DNA from: Massospora cicadina
Taxonomy: Eukaryota > Entomophthoromycota > Entomophthoromycetes > Entomophthorales > Entomophthoraceae
Reading direction: 5' to 3'
DNA: 64,000 bases
NCBI GenBank assembly: GCA_022478985.1
Contig: JAKSZP010013345.1
Coordinates: forward strand, 62,001 to 126,000
In this document: positions 1-10,089 of the stretch, in pieces
How the letters are laid out: each line of letters opens with the position of its first letter
How positions within the stretch are numbered: the first letter of the stretch is position 1
Notes under the pieces: generated by a model
Database searches by the model: none
Told to the model about the DNA's origin: nothing
The model's input: the letters and a program-made list of their open reading frames with translations, nothing else
Translations under genes and position numbers: made by a program

Positions 1-559
1 GTGTGAGACCTCCTTGAAGAGGTCCGCGCACAGGATCATTTGAGATAACATGAATAAAATGGTAAAAACGGGAAAATGTTTATTGGGAAGTTGACCAACA
101 AGGAATGTTAATCAGGGAAAACATAATTAAACTTTGTTGGGGGAAATCAGGGTCTGCCAAAGTGGTCCCAAGCACCAATCCACAAATAGGCATAGACTAC
201 CATCTGAATTGGTATAAAACACCAAAACTGACTTCACTCAAGTAATTGATTGAAGTTTGATCTAATCCAAATTCATGATTTCATAAATGGAACAGGTTTT
301 GAAACCCCATTCCTAGCCTAACCAAATTGAACCATCCGCGTTAATTGTGTACACCATCCATTTTACCACCTGGACTGACATAAGGGGCTGGGCATTAGGC
401 ACCTCACTAGTACCAACCTGAGCATATTTAGCTTGTACCCAGAGTTGGTCCAGTGTGAGCCTGAGATCAGGGAGGGCCTGAAGCTTCACCTTCTAGGTCT
501 CCTGGAGCCAATCTTATCCTTAGGGTTGGTCCCCACTATGATGTCATTTGACCATGATG
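1..559 (-). repeat. LTR fragment, chromovirus A/D family
   Basis: On the minus strand this stretch aligns with the LTRs at 23720-24574, 29707-30561 and 47984-48826. Shared landmarks include the segment around GACCAACAAGG, the AGACCTCCTTGAAGAGGTC region and the far end near CCATGA. The left side is cut by the window edge. The U3-encoded peptide seen in the other copies is also recognisable here, with PDL, LDQ.WVQAKYAQVGTSEV and NAQPL, but it is broken by stops and a frameshift. The terminal TG at about 558-559 has decayed. No polypurine tract or pol sequence follows, so this is a solo LTR or a remnant cut by rearrangement. Confidence 0.75.
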
Positions 560-599
560 GAGGGGGAAGGAGGATTGTGCCCCATTAAAAAAATTGCAT

Positions 600-1437
600 C
601 AGCAATGGGAGCATAATGGAGGGAGTCAAACATGTGGGCTTCAGCTCAGGTTATGATGGGGCAGCACTGCTTCAAGTGGTCCAGATCAGAACAAATGGGG
701 CAGATTGTGCGCCCTTTGTCTACTCTGGCCCAGAAAAAGTGGTTGAGGGCAGAGGGGATAATGGTGCAAGGGGGAATCAAAATGGCGATTTTGGTTGATA
801 TTAGGCATACAGTTGCAAAGGTGTGAGGGCCCGCAAGTCAGTTGGCTCCATTGGGAACCACAAATTATAGAATAGGGTCAGCGCCATATACTGACAACTT
901 AGCTATTAGTTCGTTATATAAAGTATCAGGGGGAAGGTGGGTGGGGAGCCCTGCAAATTGAACCACAAGAGTGGTGTCATTAGGCAACTGGGTGCGAGTG
1001 GTTGGGATGGGGTTCCCTGGAACACCTGAGGAATGTTGGCTGCGATTGCAGCATTGACATCACAGATGAAGCTGAGGTCAAAGTACCCCTTGTAAAAGCA
1101 GAAATTGATAAAGCCTGCAGGCTTCATAAGCGCCTGGGCTAATTCTATAATTTGTTTGTTGTAGGGAAACAAGTTGCCATATTCAACCCATAGGACAAAT
1201 TGCATCTTGCTTTGGGGGAGCACAATGGGGCTATGAGACACCACTTGGGAATGTGCAAGGTGGAGGGAAAGATCCTTGGGGGGAATGTATTGACCTGAGG
1301 CATTGGGGGAAGCTTGTTGACCTAGATTAAAAGTGTTTTCCGCTGGGCGGAAGATTCTAGGGGTCTCACCGCTGGCCCATTTGGAGCAGTGGGAGGTAGG
1401 ACTGAAGTCATTGGGGTTTTTCTGTGTGTCAGTTTTT
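600..1437 (-). pseudogene. LINE ORF1 (gag-like) remnant with CCHC knuckle
   Basis: Reading from high to low coordinates, an open frame (about 1430 to 906) is followed, after a frameshift, by a segment reading LVVQFAGLPTHLPPDTLYNE. This resembles the LINE ORF1 segment of L2 (LFISFDSLPTNLPHKVIEEE). A CCHC zinc knuckle, CPICSDLDHLKQCC, lies near 664-707. ORF1 proteins of LINEs bind RNA and package it with ORF2. The order of domains matches the intact alpha and beta LINEs in this window, but the sequence is more diverged, so it may be a third lineage. No ORF2 follows. It is non-functional because of frame breaks. Confidence 0.6.
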
Positions 1438-4212
1438 CAAAGTTGTTTAGTTCTGCTGTAGTTTTTAAATTTGCTCAAAAGTGATATTGATGAAAAAAAC
1501 TTTTATAATTCTGCTATTTGAAATCATAATGATAGAACTCTATAAAAAGGTTCTTGATCTTTTTACTTATTAGGATTCAGATTCACTTCCATTATATCAA
1601 AATAAACATATCTATCATTTATATATCTTTCTGGTCTTCAACTAAAAAAGGAGTTACATTTGTGCCTCTCCTGGACTTATAGTTCCTAGAGTGGCTGTTG
1701 AAATGCTAACGCCTTGAGACTCCAGTTAGATAACCAAATTAAATACCAAGAGTTAGTGACGTTACTGAGAGCAAATAATATATATTAATATCAAAAAATT
1801 TTATTTTATTAAGTCCATTCAGCCACCTATCTATCATGGCTTAATTGCCAATGATTTATATAAGTTTTTCTATCACCATTACAATGTGACATTTTTAAGG
1901 ATTATATTGAAATTAAATTCTGACAAGGCCCAATTTTAACTATTGACTTCTAATTCCAGCTTTGAGGATCCCTATTTCTATTTGACGTTTACTTAAACGC
2001 CAAGAGTGGGATTAAACACATTTTAGTATTAGATTGGGTAAAGGTTCTGTCTAGCTTGAAAGCCGCAGCTGTAGATTAAACTGGCTCAGGTGAAACTAGC
2101 TCATATGTAACCTCATTCATAGCGTAAATCGCCTTATATAGACCATGATGAAAAGGATCTAGCATATGGATTTTTACAAAAACAGGGTAAGCCTTAGCAT
2201 AGATAACTTCCAAGTCAACTGGTTCAAGTATAAGAGATGTATAATAATATTAATCAAATTTTACTTTAAGGACTTTAAAAACCTTTGTCATATTTGATTT
2301 CTATAATTTTAATTTTGATTGTATATCGTTCACAAGATCCTATTTAACTGAGACTTTTTCTTTGAGTTAGTCTTCATATATGTAGGAGTGTTGGCCATGA
2401 TTTAAGAAGAAAAACTACATACCCTTAGATGATGGAATCTGGTTATCATAAATATATTAAAGGGTATTTATCTTAGTAGATAAGAACTACTGATACCACT
2501 TAGATGTACATGGGTTTGATTACTGCACATGGCTAGATTCTGTATAATATATGCTTAAAGTCAATTTGCTTTTGAAATCTAACTAGTATTTAGCATTTAG
2601 ATATGCCACCTTAGATATATATGCTTCTGCCATATATATTAGGTTAGCTATATTCTATAAAAGTGTTCACCAAACAAAACAGCTTTAAATGGGTCTTTGT
2701 TATAAAAGAATCAAAAATGGATACAATATAGTATATAATAATGACACTTGAGATTGAGTTGCAGTTATACTAAATAAAAAATTCATCTAAGTGGTCATCA
2801 GATAAACTAACCACTTGATATCTATATAAAGATATAAAAGGTTTTATTAACCTAAATAATATATTGATTGAAAGTGTAACCTTTGACAACAAACTTAAAT
2901 TTAATAGAACTAAATTATAAAGTGCTGTAAACTTTTTATAATCCTCTAACCCAGTCACAAAATCTCTCCTTATAGAATTTAGTTTTGTAACAATGACAAG
3001 TCTTTATTGATAAGATTCTTATGAGAAATAATATATAAACCTCTTGAGTAACCTATCCTTCTTAAAATAAACTTGAGAAATCAAAGAAAATCTTAATAAG
3101 AGCCACTAGGTATAATCTTTGTTAGATTCTTTTAAAGCCTTTAGATTCCAACATTTTCTGGAATTGGATAGTTATTATATAAATGATCATCCTATTGTCA
3201 GGCCAGCTGGGAAAAAGCTCCAACTTACCCTGTGGGATTCAAGCTCCCCAAAGTACCTAGTAGGATGAGCCCAAAAATTAAATTATTAACTTGGCAATCA
3301 ATTAAGTTAGCCTACAACTTGATCCTAAGGTAAGAAAATGATACTTTTACTATTAGAATGAAAATACTATATAGAGTATCAGGGAAAATTGAGATAGATG
3401 AAAATGATCTAGTTTGAGTTAGAGGTAAGTGAGCTGGACGTTTAAAAATAATCTGATGGGTTTGCTTAGTAATTTATAATTCAGAACCAGTAATATTTTT
3501 TAAAGCCTTAAATAATAGGTTCAGTGATGCACCTCTATTAGTAAATATTGAAGATTAAATATTAGATATCAAGTATGAATTATGAAATATTAGATAATTA
3601 TAACTCCCAAAGTAAAGGCTTCACCTATATTAGGTCAAAACCTAAAACCTGATAAAAAGTTAGCTCTTACTAGTTAAGCTAGAACTTTAGTATCTCAAAT
3701 ACTCTAAACTTGGACTTTAAGTTATAACCTTGCCATTTTGTAAATTACCATGACAAAATGGTGCAGCCTAATCACCATTTTTGATAACGACTATTCTTGA
3801 GCAAATTGCTGCTGAGAACTTGTATCTCATGATATTACTTAAGAAGCATATCATAGATAAAATCACTAGGATGTGTAGCAGCATCATAACACTGGTTCAA
3901 AAATATAAGTAAACCCTAACAGTAGAATAATACAGTTTAAATCTTTCCAGAAAGCTGCACAATATAGTAGGAGCTGGCGCTAGACAATTTAGAAAAACCT
4001 TGAATATCTTAAATCATCATCCCGAGGATTAAAAAGCAAAAGTTACCCTTGAGTAAAAAAGAAAATACATAAATAAACGCTAGTATATGATTTTTAAATG
4101 AATAACTTTATAAATAAAAACTGCTGAATTTTGTAAAAGGAGGACCTGCCTCTAACAGCAACAGATTAGCTGCTCTCAATTTTCTGCTGCGTCGTTTGCG
4201 TAAGCGCTTGAA
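1438..4212. other. AT-rich stretch without a recognisable gene
   Basis: Only short chance open frames are present on either strand (the longest, at 2770-2958 minus, has low-complexity composition and no known motif). No RNA gene, LTR pair or intact repeat was recognised. One weak retroelement-like remnant inside it is listed separately. Confidence 0.5.
1985..2225 (-). pseudogene. possible retroelement pol remnant
   Basis: The minus strand has an open segment reading, in part, AKAYPVFVKIHMLDPFHHGL and then YKAIYAMNEVTYELVSPEPV. The layout (a basic VFVKIHML-like stretch followed by a short beta-rich module) recalls the region after the integrase core of Gypsy or similar elements, where a phrase such as 'VGDKVLV' precedes the C-terminal module. 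This is a pattern match only: no catalytic motif is visible and the flanks are saturated with stops. Confidence 0.25.
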
Positions 4213-5543
4213 TTATAAGTAGTCAATTGCAGGCCTTTTCCGCAGATTGTAAGAAGTATTGCCTTTCACTGCAGTTCTTGTCTCAGGTTCTTCCTGAGCG
4301 GTGAGGACAGCGACTTCCGAGGCAGAGGTAATGACGTTTGTAGTAGAATCTGGGCGGCTATCAGGAGCCTCACTTGACATAAAGTAACCTAGTGCGCGCA
4401 CCCGCTTAATGCAGCCATCGGGTAAGATTTGTACTTTTAGGTGAGTGAAACCTTGCCTTCTATTGGTTACGTTGATTGGAAAATTGACAAGAGCATCAGC
4501 ACGAAGTTTTCCACCAGCGACACGCAACCATTTCATACTGGAATGACAGTGCTTCTTATCCTAAACAATTGGAGAAAGAATACAATATTTACTTACCTGT
4601 GATGTATTAGTGGCGTAAATTTCGACCTTCTGAGGGAAGTTACTCTTGAAGTCTTTTGTATCGATGATAACTTCATTGATCATACCAGGGGCACCAAACT
4701 TAAGTACAACCCATTCTGAGTTGTTTGGGGCACGCGAACGAGCCGTAACCCACCCATCACTCATAGTCTCTCCACGTCCAGGTAACAACAGATTGTTGGG
4801 ATTTGAAAAATGGACACTTCTGCATTTGGATACCATTCCACCGTTTCCAATAAATAATAGGTCAATCTTCTCTTTGGTACTAATAAACTTCAATATTTCA
4901 TAAACAAGTTGGCTTACAATTCACTAGGTTCAAGCCTGCGAACAGTGCCGCATACTCGGAGACGGTTCATACCACCATCGGGATACCCTTTTAATTTAAG
5001 GAGGTTGTAAATCTTGGTGGGGTTTCTGAGCTTGAAAAAGTTGTTGCTGTTTGGAATGATTGGTGCCTTAGGGAGAACGAGCTCCCAATTGGGCTCAACC
5101 TCATCATTTTCAACATACGCGCCCTCCAGCTCGCCATAACAGAAAGAGTCACTAGCGCCAAGTGTGGTGCAATCCAAATTTATTCCATTAATAGATCCAA
5201 GATACTTGAGCTTAAACACGACGTAATCATAAGATTGAGGTTGTGGCGGCGAGATTCCCAACCATCATGCCAAGCACCATTCTCGATAAAGGTTCCTGGA
5301 TTTGCAACTGGGGTGGTGGGATTAATGAGGTTTTCGGCGCAGCCAAAAAAATCGTTACTAACATCTTTGATTTCGGTTTCCATATTTTTGCTCACAAAAT
5401 CTAAATTCAATAAGTTAAAATAACAAACTACCACTACTAATAGTCTCTTCGATGATCTCATTAATATCGTTGTCACTAGTGACACGAATGCAGTTAGGAG
5501 TGGTGACATTAGAAGTAGAAATACTGATAAAAGAACAGTCCAT
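4213..5543 (-). CDS. allantoicase (allantoate amidinohydrolase), one frameshift
   Basis: Allantoicase splits allantoate into ureidoglycolate and urea in purine breakdown, in the cytosol or peroxisome. Both family repeats are present. Repeat 1 has DVSNDFFGCAENLINP, GAWHDGWESRRHN, YDYVVFKL and YPDGGMNRLRVCG. Repeat 2 has NPNNLLLPGRG, MSDGWVTARSRAP, NEVIIDTKDFKSNFPQKVEI and LPDGCIKRVRALGY. Exons from the ATG at 5543: 5543-5438, 5400-4918, 4879-4597, 4560-4213 (stop TAA). The introns are 37, 38 and 36 nt with GT-AG ends and consistent phases. Between RRHN and YDY there are 8 nt where the family has 3 residues, so one base is missing near 5239-5241. Restoring it makes the exons sum to exactly 407 codons. 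A tail of about 50 residues (SSEAPDSRP to IDYL) is extra to the family. The start choice is tentative, because the frame stays open upstream. It is a decayed gene or contains a homopolymer sequencing error. Confidence 0.85.
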
Positions 5544-5732
5544 GCTGGAAAAAGATGAATCTTCGGATGCTGCTCCCAAGGCTTGCTGATCAGTAGCTAG
5601 ATTGCTCTGGTCTTGAGGGTATTGGGTGGGTGGCTGCTCAGCAACCAGTTGGGATTCCTGGGGACAGTTCTCTTCGGTACTTCTAAAGATGCGAAGGAAA
5701 GGAGAAACAATCTTAGAAAAGATGCTTCGAGC
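5544..5732 (-). other. open coding-like segment upstream of allantoicase
   Basis: The frame of the first allantoicase exon stays open upstream for 63 more codons, up to a candidate splice acceptor (CTTACCTTCCCTAG, boundary at 5732/5733). Beyond that boundary an in-frame TAG follows at once. The peptide is Ser/Gln/Glu-rich (for example IFSKIVSPFLRIFRSTEEN and EQPPTQYPQDQSNLATDQQ) and matches no family I know. If the upstream intron is real, the allantoicase would carry an N-terminal extension of about 100 residues. Alternatively it is the last exon of a separate gene ending at the TAA at 5415-5417, or leader sequence that is open by chance. Confidence 0.4.
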
Positions 5733-7116
5733 CTAGGGAAGGTAAGTAAGGAGAACACAATAGTGGAAGCGGAGTCAAAAGAATAGCTAAGGCATAATTA
5801 GTGGATACCAGACTAAGTATATTACCATATTAAAGTTGATATCAGTAAAGTAATTTGATGACAGTACTTTAACTACGTTACACTCTTATATAATCTGAAC
5901 AGTGTAAATTGATTTATCTATCGAGTGACGCAAGCTTAGCCAAACATTATTCCATTCGTTTTGATTACCAAGCTGGCCAAATTTAGTATCAATCATTTTT
6001 TTTAGTACTAGATTAGTATCAATCATTTTGATTACTAATTCGAAATGATTTTGCTGCTTTAATTGGTCTAGAAAAAACTTGCTACTTAAATAAAGGGGCG
6101 TTGTGTTTTAGAACCTGAAACATGTGCTTAAAATGCAGTATAAATATTCCCTCATAAAAATTACAACATAGAGTCTAGTGATTTTGTTAAAAATATTCCT
6201 TACGATACTGCAAGTGTCCATAGATGTATGACTAATTTTTGCCATTATGGAAGTCTTATGACTGGTCATTCGTTAAAATTTGGGTAACATTGTAATTTAG
6301 TACTTACATTTGGTGAAATACCCAATTTATCTAATAAATAATTCAAACTAATCTAATAAGGGTCAATTCTTGAGATATAGAATACTAGCATCCAGAAACC
6401 CGTGCTTCGAAAGTTTAGTTTATCGGATGATTTATATTGATTATTTTAGATTTTATATAACTGATACCCACCAAAAATTCAGCTAAAACCTTTGAGCCTA
6501 TCAAACCAACCAGATAATCATAAATCACTTAGCTAAACTATTTTTAACCGACTTTGAAAAAGAAGATTATCAATTCGACCTGTATGTATGTTTTTTCTTT
6601 TTTTTCTGTTTGTTCGCGCATAACTCTGAAAATACTGGACCAATTCGGATGATCATCTTCTTCAAAATTAGAGGATGCTCCAAATAGGTCCCGTTTTACT
6701 TTTGTGGGTATTGGGCAAGAATCTGCCCATTAATTTAGTAAATATATCAAAACGGGCTCGGAAGCGATGGATACTTGTGGGACTAATACAGAACCGGATA
6801 AACATTTTTCCGGCATTGGTGAAGCGATAGCTTCGAAGCACTTTTGATGTCCTATGCTGGGGGTATGTTTAAAATCCAGACAAGTATGAGATCATAGCGT
6901 GATGAGCTTAAATCACTATAGATGACTATCGTTTTTGCATAATTTAACCAATAAGCTCATTTAAATTTAATAAAATGAATTATTGTAGATGGCAATCAGT
7001 AAATTTAGCATAGATTGGCCAACAAAATCAGCTATATTTTTTAAATAGATTTCTGTAGATAGCAATCAGCAAATTTAGAAAAGATTGACCAATAAAATCA
7101 ATCAAATAAATAAAAT
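5733..7116. other. AT-rich intergenic stretch, no gene seen
   Basis: No open frame of note occurs on either strand and no RNA gene was recognised. A donor-like GTAATA next to an ATG near 5827 could belong to an upstream allantoicase exon, but nothing supports it. An imperfect 70-bp tandem pair lies at the right end (listed separately). Confidence 0.5.
6984..7110. repeat. imperfect tandem pair, unit about 70 bp
   Basis: TGTAGATGGCAATCAGTAAA at 6984 recurs as TGTAGATAGCAATCAGCAAA at 7054, and similarity continues through ATTTAG, AGATTG(G/A)CCAA and AAAATCA. The spacing is 70 bp. It is noncoding. Confidence 0.7.
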
Positions 7117-7125
7117 GAGGTAGTA

Positions 7126-7374
7126 TAATTAGAGTCCCATATTGATGATGCTCCAACTCTGACGCTATCCACTATGGCCCGCCAGATAGAGCGGGCACCG
7201 GACAAAAGTTTCCCCAAAGCTTCCTCGCCATCTGATATGGCTTCCTAGGCTGATAGCTTAGGGGCTATATTGGAAATTTTTTTATTTACGATAATCCCTT
7301 TGTTTGACTCAATTGCAAATAAAGATGCGTGGCAGCTCCCCCTTTTGGGTTGGGCACCACTAGTGCTAAAAAAA
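7126..7374 (+). mobile_element. 5'-truncated beta-lineage LINE tail
   Basis: The 3' end reads CCCTTTTGGGTTGGGCACCA followed by CTAGTGCTAAAAAAA. This corresponds to the L6 tail (CTTGGGTTGGGACCATCTAG then TACTAAAAAAAA) and the L7 tail. AATAAAGATGCG upstream matches AATAAACATCG and AATAAAGATCG in those elements. GAGGTAGTA at 7117-7125 recurs directly after the A-tail at 7375-7383, with weaker similarity beyond it, as expected of a target duplication. Only the last 250 bp or so of the element arrived, as is typical of aborted reverse transcription. Confidence 0.75.
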
Positions 7375-7705
7375 GAGGTAGTACAGATAGATACCAGAAA
7401 GTTTATCATATCTTTGACCAATAACATAATCAATATAGAAAACTTTATAAATAAAAATATCAACCTTATACCTAAAACACTAGACTAATCAATCCAACTA
7501 AACGATTATTATATAAATGATAGAATATTAATGTCAAGTTATATGAGATTGGTAAGTAGTTTAGAAAAAGAGGTTTAAATAAAAATGCATATATAATGAT
7601 TTTATGCATATAGATTTTTCTATACAGCTTTTCTTTCCAATTACTACCACTTTTAGTAAATGATTCAATTCAAACAGAACAATTTGATAATCATTACCAG
7701 GTGAG

Positions 7706-9178
7706 ATGAGCACAATTGATAAACAAGTACAGAATTGGGCAAACATGATAAAGGGTAGTAGACATGGATCTGCATCACCCAAAAGACAACAAGCGCACAA
7801 GAATAAATGAAAATAACAGTAAATAAAAAAACTAAGGTGGTGTACCCTGCAGGTTTCATGGATTTTTAGTAAAGTACTGTAGTTACATGGAAGTATCCCA
7901 CTTGTAACAGTTATTGTTGGTTGAATGCAGGATATGTATATTCTTGGGCACAAAGATACCAGCAATGTGGGAAAAATTCAGAAGATCCCTAACAAAAATT
8001 TATTCCCACATGCAGTGTACTTGACAATCCATACTATCCACCATGTTTGGGTAGATCTTGGGTTCAAAACTTCAGAAGAAGCAAATGAAGCAGCGAAGGT
8101 CAGAGTGGTACTTAATTTTCCTGATGGCCAACTTTTTGTATGACCAAACACACACGTCAGACATAATCCAAAAACATTTTTATAATTTTTACTCCTTCTG
8201 ACTACACTGATATACAAAGTAGTTTAACAATATCTCTGGGAAGGCTTGGAATCCTATGGTGAAAACAAACAATTCAAATGCAAAGTATTCAGCTGATGCA
8301 AAACTTAGCACTGGGAAGGCAATCATAATAATTTCCCTGAACCAGGATATAGTAGAGGATATCATAAAAATACCCACATTGTATCCTTTATTATTGATGG
8401 GAAAAAATTATAATTATTATGTGCAAAAGTGGGGAGCGCGCCCCCATATGCAACCACTGCCAGGCCTTTGGGCACAAGATTCATGCTTGTCCCATAAAAG
8501 AAGGCCTAAGAGAAATGGAATTCTGTGAGAAAGAAATGGTCATAGATGACTCAGAGTACTCCAAAGTTGCAGACACCACACAAGCATTCAACTGGAGAGA
8601 ATTCAGACAATATAGAATAATTTGACCCAATTTCTTTAAAAGAATGAAAAATGGCCAAACAAGCTTACAAGTTAGTCTTTAGTGGGACCATCTAGTACTA
8701 AAAAAAGCTTACAAGTTGGCCATGGCCAAGGCAAAGGCATCAGTAGAATCATCTATCTTGCCTGAATGGATCCAGTAAGACATGGATTAACTTGAAATAA
8801 TGAGCCAATAAAAATACACAGAAAACCAAACAATCAATCCAAACAAAATAGATTCAGTTGAACAATTTGGAAGCAAATGCAGCAAAACAGTGGTTTGGTA
8901 CACACCCTGAAATTGCAGAGTAAAACCCAATAAGGAGCAAAAATCAACAATGGAATGCACAAAATAAAATGGTGTCTAATAATAGCAAACAAGTGCACCA
9001 CAATGAGAAATTGAAACTTAAAAAAGGCAGGAGAGGAGCAAAAGCAGTGGTAATTAAAGGAGCAGAATACACCCCAACTCCTACTCATAATTATGCCACC
9101 TGCAGCAAAGATGCAATGGAGAGTAATGAGGGCGATGGAGTAGGGCCAGGGAGCCCTTTTAACCACTCCTGAGGTGCA
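7706..9178 (+). pseudogene. L1 ORF1, CCHC RNA-binding protein, decayed
   Basis: It starts at an ATG (MSTIDKQVQNWANMIKGS) in the position of the L2 and L3 ORF1 starts. LFPHAVYLTIHTIHHVWVDL (L2 has LFPHAVYVATNNMGCGWIDI) lies at about 8002-8060, and the zinc knuckle CNHCQAFGHKIHAC lies at 8449-8490. Stops and frameshifts are frequent, for example after GQLFV near 8143. A 31-bp foreign insert at 8674-8704 adds another break. The intact product would coat element RNA. Confidence 0.75.
8674..8704 (+). mobile_element. 31-bp LINE insertion (beta-lineage tail) with 13-bp target duplication
   Basis: The insert contains GGGACCATCTAGTACTAAAAA, identical to the L6 3' terminus at 38957-38977. AAGCTTACAAGTT flanks it on both sides (8661-8673 and 8705-8717). 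Nothing else of the element is present, so this is an extremely 5'-truncated target-primed insertion. It lies inside L1 ORF1, so the beta lineage was active after L1 landed. Confidence 0.85.
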
Positions 9179-9192
9179 TCAGGCATCTCAGT

Positions 9193-9936
9193 AGAGATAG
9201 GGATGCTGAACATAGTGAGCTCAAGGCCTTAACATCCTGGGCCAATAAGTTGAGTCTACTGCAAAACCCACATGTGGATATCCTGGCGGTGCAGGAAACT
9301 CACTGTCCACAGGGAAAGGAGGAGGTATGGGAAAACATGCTCCTTCCAACAATATCATTCTAGTCACAACACTGTGGGGTGATAGTAAATGCAAACCATA
9401 ATTTTAAATATGTTAATAAAAATTTGTTTTTGGATGGCCGTGTACTAGCCCTTACCTTTTCATGGCACAAAGAAGTGCACACAATAGTCAGTGTGTATGC
9501 ACAGAACTGTGCAACAGACTGTCAAGTGTTTTTATCAGCCCTAAAACAACTCCATCTTCCAGAAAACACTTTTGTCATGAGAAATATGAACTGTTGGATC
9601 AACCCAGACACTGACCAATGGTCATTCACAACAGAGACACCAAAAGAGTAAGTGGAACTTCAAGTGTTAAAGGCCACCCTGGGACTATATGATCTGCTAC
9701 CTAAACAGTCACCCCTCCTACAGAACATGACACGCCAACATGTGCACAATGGTGTACTTATTTCTATGTCACAGATAGACCTAATACTTTCACCGTTAAT
9801 TTTCTGACACCAAATTCATAATTTCAAGACTGCAAAAATTGAATTCTCAAACCACCTGCTAGTTTCAGTGTCTTTCAAACCAGCGAAAACAACTATCCAA
9901 GCACCCAGGTGGTGCAGAACATGCCCAGAAAATTTA
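9193..9936 (+). pseudogene. L1 ORF2 N-terminal endonuclease domain
   Basis: Homologous to the AP-type (exo-endo-phos) endonuclease of L2 and L3, which nicks the target DNA. Recognisable parts are the start (VEIGMLNI), VDILAVQETHCPQGKEE, HNTVG (decayed NHCGV), ALTFSWHKEVHTIVSVYAQN, MRNMNCWINPDTDQW (the GDFNCW box, with G and D altered) and IEFSNHLLVS (the SDH box with Asp changed to Asn). Several frameshifts. It ends at 9936 in CPENL, where L2 was inserted, and resumes at 20475. Confidence 0.8.
9922..9936. repeat. target-site copy 1 of 3 (TGCCCAGAAAATTTA)
   Basis: A 15-bp sequence of L1 ORF2, left flank of L2. Identical copies are at 15172-15186 and 20460-20474. Confidence 0.9.
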
Positions 9937-10089
9937 TTTTATTTAACCAAGGTAAGCTGACCAGGGGACGGACATTACCAAATATATGTAAAACTAAGGA
10001 AATAACTGACAAACATAAAACTAGGCACCCCAGGGTACTCAAGCTACCCCTGTTGCCAGCGGGACTGCCAGGTATGGGAGGTTGGTGCA

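Noticed and set aside
2770..2958. 62-codon minus-strand open frame
   Set aside because: Low-complexity, AT-rich, no motif and no homologue in the window.
7561..7965. 134-codon open frame on the minus strand
   Set aside because: It overlaps the L1 leader and ORF1 start on the other strand, which are supported by homology to L2 and L3; its composition is that of an antisense shadow.
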